Notes: generated from the sequence alone by a model not told the origin. Positions 1 to 6,507 are shown, counted from the stretch's first letter. The stretch: DNA of 8,530 nt from Bdellovibrionales bacterium (GCA_005792225.1 SXSP01000341.1:1-8530); one strand, 5' to 3'. Program-made: numbers and translations.

Positions 1-1
1 G

Positions 2-373
2 ACCTTGGCGCTCACGGCTTGCGTGAAGCTCCCTGATTCTTCCAAGACCGCACAAGCCTACGAGGGCGACTACGGAAAGAGCGGACCCGCTGGCCAGGAG
101 AGCTGCTACGTCGGAGAGCCGGGAACAAATTTCCGCTGCGCTGAAGCTCCGAAATCGGATGAACAAGCGCGCCAACTTCTCATGGCCGCTTGTGATCGGC
201 TCGGCGGCAAGCACTTCGACGCCACCTGTACGCGCGAAAATCTCGCCGGCACATGTTCACGGCTTCAGGGGGCTCCCGGAATTTCGATTCACTACTACGG
301 AACGTGGGAGAAAATCGAAGCCATGATCGACTGCGGAGAAAACTTCGACGGCATCTACGAACAAACGAACTGA
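2..373 (+). CDS. Six-cysteine lipoprotein, 5' end cut by window (paralog of next gene)
   Basis: The frame is open to the left edge. The first visible residues, T-L-A-L-T-A-C, are the end of a lipoprotein signal peptide with lipobox LTAC, so the TTG at 5 is an internal Leu codon and the true start lies upstream of the window. The mature protein (about 117 residues) should be lipid-anchored at that Cys and exported. It has six further cysteines, in ESCY, RCAE, AAC, ATC, GTC and IDC contexts, spaced 11-18-12-9-26. The next gene has the same pattern, so the two are tandem duplicates. An even number of cysteines outside the cytoplasm suggests three disulfides (inference). I do not recognise a named family; the function is unknown. 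The TGA stop overlaps the ribosome binding site of the downstream gene, which points to co-transcription. Confidence 0.85.
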   Translation, partial: TLALTACVKLPDSSKTAQAYEGDYGKSGPAGQESCYVGEPGTNFRCAEAPKSDEQARQLLMAACDRLGGKHFDATCTRENLAGTCSRLQGAPGISIHYYGTWEKIEAMIDCGENFDGIYEQTN

Positions 374-386
374 AAGGACTACGACG

Positions 387-791
387 ATGACGGCACGCCA
401 CCTCTTTTTTCTGATGATGATGACACTTGTACTTGCGTCTTGCGGAGCCGCGAAACGTGAGAAAATGGATCAAGCGGGAAAAAACGGCGGCTCGTTTGGT
501 AAACCAGGTCCCTACGCCGGCGAGAGCTGTTACATCGGTGAAGCTCAAGGCGCCCATGCTTGCGCGGAAGTCGCGGCGAACGATCAGACGGGCGAAAAAA
601 TTCTCAATACCTACTGTGCTCAAGAGAACGGTGCGCGCACCGCGGGAACTTGCAAGGTCGACGGGCTCGTCGGCACTTGCCGCAACATCCCCGGCGCCGT
701 GAACATTAAAATGCGCTACTACAATGTCTCATGGGCTCAAGCGAAGATCGACTGCGACCGCATGCAGGGTTACCTGGACAGATTCTACTGA
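387..791 (+). CDS. Six-cysteine lipoprotein (tandem paralog)
   Basis: This 134-residue protein has a short signal peptide (residues 1-18, hydrophobic core FFLMMMTLVLA) and a clear lipobox LASC with Cys19 as the lipid anchor. A Lys/Gly-rich linker follows, then a compact domain from about residue 45. Cysteines 48, 59, 77, 89, 98 and 123 are spaced 11-18-12-9-25, matching the preceding gene almost exactly. Shared local motifs are ESCY(I/V)GE, CAE, GTC and an aromatic YY followed by W and IDC. The ATG lies 13 bases after the upstream stop; the sequence gaaagga (372-378) is a good ribosome binding site and overlaps that stop. The family is unrecognised. A small disulfide-stabilised envelope domain is the safest description. 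The paralogs differ mostly between the cysteines, as expected for an old duplication. Confidence 0.9.
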   Translation: MTARHLFFLMMMTLVLASCGAAKREKMDQAGKNGGSFGKPGPYAGESCYIGEAQGAHACAEVAANDQTGEKILNTYCAQENGARTAGTCKVDGLVGTCRNIPGAVNIKMRYYNVSWAQAKIDCDRMQGYLDRFY

Positions 792-809
792 AACCGCTAG
801 TACGGTGGG

Positions 810-1742
810 ATGAGTGAGATCCGGAACCGATTAGAGAAGAACTTCAAGAAGCTCGGCCCGTGGGCCGAGCGCCACCGAATCGAAGCCTACCGCATTTACG
901 AACGTGATATCCCCGACTACCCGTTCATCATCGATCGCTACAAAGATCATTTCCTGATCTACGATCGCGGCCACTCCGAAATCGACAGCAAAGAGGGAAA
1001 GCGCGAGCATTTTCCGCAACTCGTGTCGGCTCTTAAAGAACTCTTCTCCGCGGTGGACGAGAAAATCATCGTCAAACGTCGCGAACGCCAAAAGGGTGAA
1101 TCGCAATACGAAAAGATCGACGGCACGGGACGCACGATGGTCGTGCGCGAATCACAGGCGCTCTTCACCGTAAATCTCTACGACTACCTCGATACGGGCC
1201 TTTTTCTTGATCACCGCCTGATGCGCCAGAAGATTTTCGAAACCGCAAAGGACAAGGACTTTCTAAATCTCTTTGCGTACACGTGCTCGGTGAGCGTTTT
1301 CGCCGCGCTTGGCGGAGCGCGCACGACAAGCGTCGATATGTCGGCGACCTACACCAGGTGGGGACAAGACAACTTCGCTCTCAATAAGATTTCTCCCGCA
1401 GGGCACGAATTCATCACGCAAAACGCGCTCGAGTTCCTTGGCGACCGCACCTACAAGAAGCGTTTTGATCTGATCTTTCTCGACCCTCCGACGTTCTCGA
1501 ACTCAAAGCGAATGGCTCAATCCTTCGAAGTCGAACGTGATCAAGAATTCCTCGTCGAGAATGCGATGAGATTACTGAAGCCCAACGGAACACTTTATTT
1601 TTCTAACAACAAACGCACCTTTAAGCTCGCCCCTGCGATTCAATCGAGGTACTCGGTCAGAGACATCACGGCGCAAACGATCCCGAAGGATTTTCGGGAC
1701 CCGAAGATTCATTACGTGTTTCAGATCAGGAGCCAAAAATGA
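810..1742 (+). CDS. rlmK: RlmK-type 23S rRNA guanine-N7 methyltransferase, stand-alone
   Basis: This 310-residue class I SAM-dependent methyltransferase matches, from memory, the C-terminal RlmK half of the E. coli RlmKL fusion, which methylates N7 of G2069 in 23S rRNA. In order: an N-terminal NRLEKNFKKL and YRIYERDIPDYP segment (residues 5-37) like RlmK's start; RERQKG (91-96); DTGLFLDHR (128-136); motif I LNLFAYTCSVSV (152-163); acidic SVDMS (174-178, D176 probably binding the SAM ribose); catalytic DPPTFSNSKRM (225-235); and FSNNKR near 264-269. The RlmL half that carries out the m2G2445 reaction is absent. Motif I has Cys159 where E. coli RlmK has Gly; related families also tolerate Cys there. 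The ATG start aligns with the family start, but the Shine-Dalgarno sequence is poor (ggtggg abuts the ATG). The gene lies 18 bases after the lipoprotein and overlaps the next gene by four bases. The exact target base is inferred from the family. Confidence 0.88.
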   Translation: MSEIRNRLEKNFKKLGPWAERHRIEAYRIYERDIPDYPFIIDRYKDHFLIYDRGHSEIDSKEGKREHFPQLVSALKELFSAVDEKIIVKRRERQKGESQYEKIDGTGRTMVVRESQALFTVNLYDYLDTGLFLDHRLMRQKIFETAKDKDFLNLFAYTCSVSVFAALGGARTTSVDMSATYTRWGQDNFALNKISPAGHEFITQNALEFLGDRTYKKRFDLIFLDPPTFSNSKRMAQSFEVERDQEFLVENAMRLLKPNGTLYFSNNKRTFKLAPAIQSRYSVRDITAQTIPKDFRDPKIHYVFQIRSQK

Positions 1743-2587
1743 TTGAGAAGTTCCGCTTTAAGCCGCGCACGAAAATTTCGGGATATCCAACCCGCATCGA
1801 TGATCTCTACTCCGATGATGACGATTACGAATCGAAACTCGACGCGATCAAAGACAGCATCACGAAAAAACAAGATCTCCTTTTCGCCTCCAGGCATTAC
1901 GGTGTCCTCGCCATCTTTCAGGGGATGGATACCTCGGGAAAAGACGGAGCGATCAAAAACGTCTTTGGCTCATTGAACCCGCTTGGCGTCGAATCCGCCG
2001 CATTCGCTGCGCCTTCCAGCGAAGAGAGAAAACGTGATTTTCTCTGGCGCACGCACGTGCGCATCCCGCCTCGAGGCAAGATCGGCATCTTCAACCGCAG
2101 CTACTACGAGGAAGTTCTCACCGTTCGCGTAAATCCCGAACTCCTCATGGGTCAAATGCTTCCGTCGGAAACATCCAACCGCAAAACAATCTGGGACGAC
2201 CGCTTCAAAGACATCAATAACTACGAGTCGTACCTCCGCAACCAAGGTATTCGCGTCATCAAGTTCTTTCTTCATCTCTCGAAGCAGGAGCAAAAGGAGA
2301 GACTCCTCGCCCGCATCGATGATCCGTCGAAGAATTGGAAGTTCGATCCAACCGATCTCCGCGACCGCGCGCTTTGGCCCAAGTTCATGAGGGTCTACGA
2401 AGACTGCCTGTCAAAAACAAGTACAGCTCATGCTCCCTGGTACGTGATTCCGGCGGATGATAAAAAGAACGCGCGCCTCCTCACGGCCATGGCGTTCGAT
2501 GACTTCCTCTCCGACTTACCCTTGCGCAAACCGACGGTGAGTGCCGAGCAAGTGAGGCTCCTAAAGAGGCTCCGTAGCTCCCTCTAA
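1739..2587 (+). CDS. ppk2: Polyphosphate kinase 2 family protein (polyP:nucleotide phosphotransferase)
   Basis: This 282-residue protein has the usual length for a one-domain PPK2. The family transfers phosphate between inorganic polyphosphate and nucleoside mono- or diphosphates in the cytoplasm. Visible motifs are Walker A GMDTSGKDG (residues 62-70, Lys68), FLWRTHVRIPPRGKIGIFNRS (101-121, lid lead-in plus Walker B), YYEEVL (122-127), WKFDPTDLRDRALW (200-213) and the C-terminal APWYVIPAD (232-240). The DTSGKDG-type Walker A and APWYVIPAD resemble the class III-like proteins able to phosphorylate AMP and ADP, but class cannot be settled by eye. The ATG overlaps the rlmK stop as ATGA, and AGGAG at 1728-1732 sits six bases upstream, so coupled translation is likely. 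No key motif is missing. The pairing of an rRNA methyltransferase with a polyphosphate enzyme has no obvious mechanistic link. Confidence 0.92.
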   Translation: MIEKFRFKPRTKISGYPTRIDDLYSDDDDYESKLDAIKDSITKKQDLLFASRHYGVLAIFQGMDTSGKDGAIKNVFGSLNPLGVESAAFAAPSSEERKRDFLWRTHVRIPPRGKIGIFNRSYYEEVLTVRVNPELLMGQMLPSETSNRKTIWDDRFKDINNYESYLRNQGIRVIKFFLHLSKQEQKERLLARIDDPSKNWKFDPTDLRDRALWPKFMRVYEDCLSKTSTAHAPWYVIPADDKKNARLLTAMAFDDFLSDLPLRKPTVSAEQVRLLKRLRSSL

Positions 2588-2701
2588 ACAGTCAGGCAAA
2601 AATTACTCTGCGACCTTCGCAGGCTCGAATCGTGGAGCGCGCGAGCCACCCCCTCTTAGGCATAAGTTCTGCTATTCGGGAGAGGTGAATCGGAGATCAA
2701 A
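2588..2701 (+). other. Intergenic hairpins upstream of the SelO-like gene
   Basis: This 114-base gap follows ppk2. It contains a perfect 6-bp hairpin, ctgcga (2608-2613) with tcgcag (2617-2622) around a 3-base loop. Overlapping it by one base is a second pair, ggctcg (2622-2627) with cgagcc (2642-2647) around 14 bases. Neither is followed by a T-run, so neither is a convincing intrinsic terminator. An extended -10-like TGCTATTC lies near 2669-2676, with no convincing -35. The ribosome binding site of the next gene is ggag at 2692-2695, six bases before its ATG. Whether the next gene has its own promoter is undecided. Confidence 0.4.
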
Positions 2702-3907
2702 ATGACCGTACGCCTCTACTTTGCCTTTGCGATGATTCTAGGACTCGGCCTCCAAGCGAAGGCCGATATCGAAAAGCCCGTTACCAGCACCTTCCCCTTC
2801 ATGTACAACTCGAGGATGACGGAAGCCGTGCAGGTGGAAGGTGTCAAAGTCGTAGTCGCCAACTACGATTTGATCGCCCGCGATTTTCCGAAGCAGCGAC
2901 GTGCCGCCAATGAACCGATGGAGGCCTGGCATGCGCGAGTCGATGAGTGGCTCGTTAAAGAGACCGGCTATATCCTGAAAAAGCACGCACGAAAAAATGA
3001 GACCAACACTCCGATTCGCACCACTTCAGAGACGAAGAATGCGATTCGCCCTAAAGGATACAATCGCGCTCACCTTATCTCCGTCGATGACGGCGTGATG
3101 GACGCGAAGGGCGTTGGCACCGAGAACCCCAAACGAGTCGGTCACGGCGACGGCCTCGCCACTCTCGGTGAAATGATTCGCGAGTTCCTCTTCGAAAGAC
3201 TGGTGACACGAATCTTCGATCACGCGGGCGAATCCGCGCGAACGGTCGGGAATTACGCCGTCATGGATTACGGATTTGATGTTGTGCATGCCGATGGCTC
3301 GAAGAGCCGCGCGGGCTACATTCTTCGCCAGGCGCATGTTCGTTCTCCGCTCTTGAACTCGTACATCCCCGATAATGAAGCACTCCGCGTAGAACTGCTT
3401 TTGCGTAAGTACGGGATCAGCACCGCGGGAGACACTTTCCATATGCCGAATGCTTATCCCAACGTTCAAGGGACCAACAATCGAAAGACCACCGAAGTTC
3501 TCGATTTCGGCGCATACGTAGCAATGCCGGCCTACAAACAGGCGATCTCGAGTCGTATCGCTGGAGCCTGGATCATTCCGCAAACTTCGAAGCACTACGT
3601 CGCTCCCGATCAGAACCTGGCGATTCCGCTCGAGCTCTGGGGACCTGCAGGCGAGACCCTCGATCCTAAGATGGACCGCCCCTTCGTTTGGTCCCATGAG
3701 CTCGCTGAAGCTTGGGCCGATGGACGCGCGGATCGTTCTGCCGTCAACACTCACATCGAGAACCTTCTCGGACCCGTTTACAAGAAGTTAACGGTAACGA
3801 CGGCAGCGTCGTGCCGTTCGGCTTTCGCGATTCCGGTCACCCAGGTTCCAAAGCTTCCCGGATTTTTTAGCAACTTGTTTAACGACGGTCCTAAGCCGCT
3901 GAACTGA
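2702..3907 (+). CDS. Exported protein with a divergent SelO-like (kinase-fold AMPylase) motif series
   Basis: This 401-residue protein starts with a Sec signal peptide (R4, hydrophobic 5-17, AKA before D22). The body shows, in SelO order: DAKGVG (134-139) resembling SelO LKGAG with the nucleotide-binding Lys; GHGDGLATLGEMIREFLFE (147-165) resembling GDGRAVL..IRESLASE, with E161 as candidate Lys partner; YILRQAHVR (206-214) resembling LMRVAPSHLR; and NVQGTNN then EVLDFG (254-270) resembling GVMNTDN then TLDYG. SelO transfers AMP from ATP to protein hydroxyls. Here the catalytic Asp of TDN appears as Asn259, the metal-binding Asn is kept as N260, and the DFG-like Asp is D268, one residue closer than in E. 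coli SelO. The protein is shorter than typical SelO (about 480) and has one Cys (371), so the SelO disulfide is absent. Export is unexpected for this fold. Family assignment is by eye and moderate; that it is an exported gene product is firm. Confidence 0.6.
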   Translation: MTVRLYFAFAMILGLGLQAKADIEKPVTSTFPFMYNSRMTEAVQVEGVKVVVANYDLIARDFPKQRRAANEPMEAWHARVDEWLVKETGYILKKHARKNETNTPIRTTSETKNAIRPKGYNRAHLISVDDGVMDAKGVGTENPKRVGHGDGLATLGEMIREFLFERLVTRIFDHAGESARTVGNYAVMDYGFDVVHADGSKSRAGYILRQAHVRSPLLNSYIPDNEALRVELLLRKYGISTAGDTFHMPNAYPNVQGTNNRKTTEVLDFGAYVAMPAYKQAISSRIAGAWIIPQTSKHYVAPDQNLAIPLELWGPAGETLDPKMDRPFVWSHELAEAWADGRADRSAVNTHIENLLGPVYKKLTVTTAASCRSAFAIPVTQVPKLPGFFSNLFNDGPKPLN

Positions 3908-4044
3908 GAAACGCAAATCGCGGCAAGAGTTGCCGAATCACGGCAGCGTGCGGATGTCGGAAGCGATTTATCGAGAGGAAAAGCTGGCCTCACGCTTGCT
4001 CTAGGGTCAGGCACGGAACGTGAGCTGTTGTTGAACGTTGGCGG

Positions 4045-4141
4045 AAAAATTTTGAGGTCTTGGCAGAAGCGGGCCCCTCCCCCTTACCCCCTTCGAATGC
4101 TTGCAAAGGTGTTCGACCCGCGGAAGCCAAGGCCTTGAAAT
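4045..4141 (-). terminator. Probable intrinsic terminator for leftward transcription, with an unusually long stem and loop
   Basis: Bases 4049-4064 can pair with 4126-4141 over 16 consecutive positions, including three G-U pairs when the + strand is read as RNA (on the - strand those positions become A-C mismatches). Strict pairing covers cttggc (4059-4064) with gccaag (4126-4131), 4055-4057 with 4133-4135, and the A/T end at 4049-4052 with 4138-4141. A 4x4 internal loop follows, then gcggg (4069-4073) pairs with cccgc (4117-4121), around a 43-base C-rich loop. Read leftward, the stem runs straight into TTTTT (complement of 4045-4049), about 80 bases past the TIGR02147 stop. That is the layout of an intrinsic terminator. 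The large loop is atypical, and a structured small RNA or processed 3' end is an alternative. Confidence 0.45.
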
Positions 4142-4160
4142 CGAAAAACAGCTCATACAG

Positions 4161-4206
4161 AGCGTTTGGCCCCCCCTCCAAACGCTCGCGGGCCCGCGAG
4201 GGCCCG
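4161..4206. repeat. Cluster of perfect inverted repeats and GC palindromes
   Basis: Three perfect structures overlap. First, agcgtttgg (4161-4169) pairs with ccaaacgct (4178-4186) around a loop of seven C and one T. Second, ctcgcgggcccgcgag (4185-4200) is a 16-base perfect palindrome. Third, cgggccc (4189-4195) pairs with gggcccg (4200-4206) around GCGA, a GNRA-type tetraloop. The last two exclude each other. They start 15 bases after the TIGR02147 stop when read leftward, so they may stabilise that mRNA's 3' end or help termination. A TTTTT lies a further 11 bases past the first hairpin on that strand. Use as a protein-binding site cannot be excluded. Confidence 0.6.
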
Positions 4207-4221
4207 TTCCCCATCTTTCTC

Positions 4222-5148
4222 TCAGGCTTTTTCAGTCACCGGAAATAACTGAATATTGAGCTGGTAAACGCGGTCGCCCTTGGTGGACGCGCGCTTCACC
4301 ATGATGTCTTTCTGAAGACGTTTGCGAAGTTGACGAATTTCGAAGCGCACGGCCTGGAACTCTTCCTCCGTCATCGCAACGGTCATCGCACCGAATTCGC
4401 GATCTTTGGGGGAGTCGCGAAAGAGCGATTCGATTCCGAGGTAAATGAGTTCAGATTGAAGTTTACGAATGAGCGCTACCGGCAGATCTTGGGGCGAATC
4501 AACGAGGTCGCGGTTCTTCACGATTTCGCCCGTTTCGGGGTGCTTCGTGAGTTCGCCGGATTCAAGGAGCTTCTTTAAGGATTCGCGAATCTCATCGGGC
4601 GAAGCCTTCGCACGGAAGAGTTTCTGGATCTTATCGGCATCAAACGCCACGTTCGATTGCTCGGCCATCGCGTAGATCACCCAACCAATCCAGCCCGGCA
4701 CTTTATCCCAGGAGCGCTGGTTGATTTGACCGGCATCAAAAGCACGACGCGCACGCAGATCAGCGAGTTCGCGCAAGAAGTGATTGCGTTCGAGCGGCTC
4801 CGTGCACTGACCATAGCGAACGAGGGCGCGGAACTCATCAGCCTCGGGCTTGTTGAGCCGGAGGGCCTTGGCGAAGCGGGTAATCATGTCCTCAGATAGA
4901 TTGCGGCGCCCTTCGATAATGAGCTTCAAATAATTGGGCGATTTAATATCGGCCGCCGCCGAGAACGTCGAATATGAATACGAACGGAGCCCCGTGCTTT
5001 CGGTCGCGCGGCGATGATCGTAAACATCCTTCAGATATAAACGAAAATCGGTGTATTCGGCGAGAACGGGGCCGGGCTTTGGTTCGCTGATGGGCTTTGC
5101 CGTTTGAGCGAGAGGCAAGGCCGAGGGTTCTGTCGCTGTTGATGCCAT
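4222..5148 (-). CDS. TIGR02147-family protein, putative transcriptional regulator
   Basis: This 308-residue protein fits the TIGR02147 family, described from Fibrobacter and common, often in several copies, in Bdellovibrio-like bacteria. Residues 1-28 are an Ala/Pro/Ser-rich, probably disordered extension. From residue 31 come the family signatures: YTDFRLYLKDVYDHRR (32-47), SYSTFSAAADIKSPNYLKLIIEGRRNLS (58-85) and ITRFAKALRLNKPEADEFRALV (89-110). The N-terminal part looks like a helix-turn-helix-type DNA-binding domain. A helical region follows (120-200) with a GELTKHPETGEIV wing-like turn (198-210), and the end is VYQLNIQLFPVT (294-305). The ATG is supported by AGGAG (complement of 5156-5160) seven bases upstream. 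The 129 bases upstream contain no promoter I can defend. Targets are unknown; the regulatory role is inferred from family annotation. Confidence 0.88.
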   Translation of the reverse strand: MASTATEPSALPLAQTAKPISEPKPGPVLAEYTDFRLYLKDVYDHRRATESTGLRSYSYSTFSAAADIKSPNYLKLIIEGRRNLSEDMITRFAKALRLNKPEADEFRALVRYGQCTEPLERNHFLRELADLRARRAFDAGQINQRSWDKVPGWIGWVIYAMAEQSNVAFDADKIQKLFRAKASPDEIRESLKKLLESGELTKHPETGEIVKNRDLVDSPQDLPVALIRKLQSELIYLGIESLFRDSPKDREFGAMTVAMTEEEFQAVRFEIRQLRKRLQKDIMVKRASTKGDRVYQLNIQLFPVTEKA

Positions 5149-5277
5149 GATGATGCTCCTGTGGCCAAGATGCTTTCACCATGTTGCAGGAATGGCAAAT
5201 AGTTTTCGGCCCTTACGAGACAGGAGCGGCCAACTATGTTTTTACCGAACGATGTCGCACGACCTTAGGCCTGCCGC

Positions 5278-6507
5278 TTACGGCTGTTGCAATTCCGCAG
5301 GGCGCACGAGCTGATGTTTACGCGCGACAGTGAGAACCGCCGTTTGCTCTGCGGATCTCTCTGATGGCTTCGCGAAGGTGACGGCAATCTGGAGGTTTCC
5401 GCGGCCATCGTTTCGCACGAGGCGCGCTTGGCTCTGACGTGCGTAGCGCTTCGAGAGAACTTGCAGCGGAAGATTTAAGCCGTCTCCGCGCGATGCCTTC
5501 ATCAGAGGACCAAAAAACGAGACTTCTTGAACCTGGCCCGCGTTCGCCATCGTCATCGCGAGAGAAACCGAAAAGCTCGACGGACCATGAATCGTCTCTG
5601 AAGTCGCAAACGACACACCCATGATGCTATTTGCACCACCTGGGTAGTGAGCGGATGTTTTCATCACGTGAATGAATTCGTCATAGAGTGGATGATTGCC
5701 CGAGTTTTCATCGTCGCCCTCGCTGTAAACCCACGCATCGGTATTTCGAGCTATGACGTGCGCAACGCGATTTCCACGTAAACGCTTCTGGGTGAGACGA
5801 ACGTGAGCCGTTGAGCACCCGCCGTCGCGATCCATGCACGTCGCTTCGACGAGAATATGCGGAGCCTTCTTGTCGTCTCCGCTTTTAAACTTCCCCGATT
5901 TATCGAGCTTTCCTTTGAACGTGAAAGTCTTCGGCGCCTTGCCGTCGAGTTCCAACTCCACCGTCAGTCGAGCGGATTTCGAGTTCCAGTCGACGTCAAA
6001 GGAGGTGAAGCCGACTTCGGCCGCGAACTTGCGATTGCGCTGTGACGCACTCACTGACTTCTCGAGTTGACGTCTGAGATCATCGACGGCCGATCCGGAG
6101 TAAACAAGATCAGTTTCATCCGACTCTTCCATGGGTGACGCATCCACAACCGAGACACCCTCGGGCATCTTTTCAACGGGGCTTGCGGGCGGGAGACCAC
6201 GGAAAATCTGATTGGGGGTTTTACCCGTCGGATCCAGTTGCACAACGCGAATATCTTTACGGCGAGGAACCCGTGAAACCTCGACGGGCTTCACGTCTTG
6301 GCGCGGTCGGGGCGCGCGTTCGTTGGACGATGTTCCTGATTCGCGCTCGAGTTCCTCGGGAGATTCGTGAATCACGGGAGGAGCCGGCTTTTTCGCAGGA
6401 GCGGGAGGTGGCGTCGAGCCACCGTCTTTTTTCGAACATGCGGCCGTGAGAATGAGGGCGGTCACCGCCATCCAAGCGAGGAGAATTCTTTGAACTTGAG
6501 CGCGCAT
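5278..6507 (-). CDS. Lipoprotein of unknown function with a Pro/Ala-rich linker
   Basis: This 409-residue protein has a signal peptide (residues 1-23, R-rich start then AWMAVTALILTAA) and Cys24 in the lipobox-like context LTAAC, followed by SKKDGG. Residues 31-44 are Pro/Ala/Lys-rich, typical of a flexible tether from the membrane. The stretch to about 140 is charged, low in hydrophobic residues and probably disordered. From about 160 to the end alternating hydrophobic patterns (FTSFDVDW, ARLTVELELDG, HILVEATC, AHVRLTQ, NLQIAVTF) suggest a beta-rich globular domain. Cys224 and Cys231 are the only other cysteines and could form a small disulfide loop. I do not recognise the family. AAGGAG (complement of 6518-6523) lies ten bases before the ATG. 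It probably acts in the envelope; no partner is suggested by its neighbours. Confidence 0.88.
   Translation of the reverse strand: MRAQVQRILLAWMAVTALILTAACSKKDGGSTPPPAPAKKPAPPVIHESPEELERESGTSSNERAPRPRQDVKPVEVSRVPRRKDIRVVQLDPTGKTPNQIFRGLPPASPVEKMPEGVSVVDASPMEESDETDLVYSGSAVDDLRRQLEKSVSASQRNRKFAAEVGFTSFDVDWNSKSARLTVELELDGKAPKTFTFKGKLDKSGKFKSGDDKKAPHILVEATCMDRDGGCSTAHVRLTQKRLRGNRVAHVIARNTDAWVYSEGDDENSGNHPLYDEFIHVMKTSAHYPGGANSIMGVSFATSETIHGPSSFSVSLAMTMANAGQVQEVSFFGPLMKASRGDGLNLPLQVLSKRYARQSQARLVRNDGRGNLQIAVTFAKPSERSAEQTAVLTVARKHQLVRPAELQQP

Larger units (their letters stand above)
3908..4221. other. Convergent, non-coding, highly structured intergenic region
   Basis: These 314 bases separate the + strand SelO-like gene from the - strand TIGR02147 gene. 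I see no credible gene here. The left part has short hairpins, such as cggcaa (3921-3926) with ttgccg (3930-3935), and ctcacg (3989-3994) with cgtgag (4019-4024), neither with a T-run. No good terminator for the + strand gene was found. The right part (4045-4206) is unusually structured and is listed separately. C-runs at 4074-4077, 4079-4083, 4087-4091 and 4170-4176 make the - strand locally G-rich. Confidence 0.7.

Noticed and set aside
5..7. TTG as the start of the first gene
   Set aside because: The residues at this position are the end of a lipobox (LTAC). A lipoprotein cannot start there, so the gene is cut by the window edge.
180..623. A 147-codon open frame on the - strand
   Set aside because: It covers both tandem lipoproteins in antisense, and its product is Arg/Ser-rich, as expected for a shadow frame.
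1681..1699. Perfect 7-bp hairpin (tcccgaa/ttcggga) near the end of rlmK
   Set aside because: It lies in coding sequence, has no T-run, and is followed by a coupled gene. It is not a credible terminator; a chance structure is likelier.
3026..3754. A 242-codon open frame on the - strand
   Set aside because: It lies entirely inside the SelO-like gene, which has a signal peptide, a ribosome binding site and coherent motifs. The antisense translation shows no domain or secretion signal and is a shadow of a GC-rich coding strand.
4060..4248. A 62-codon open frame on the + strand in the convergent gap
   Set aside because: Its Pro/Ser-rich product is generated by the hairpin arms and C-runs, there is no clear ribosome binding site, and it runs into the TIGR02147 gene.
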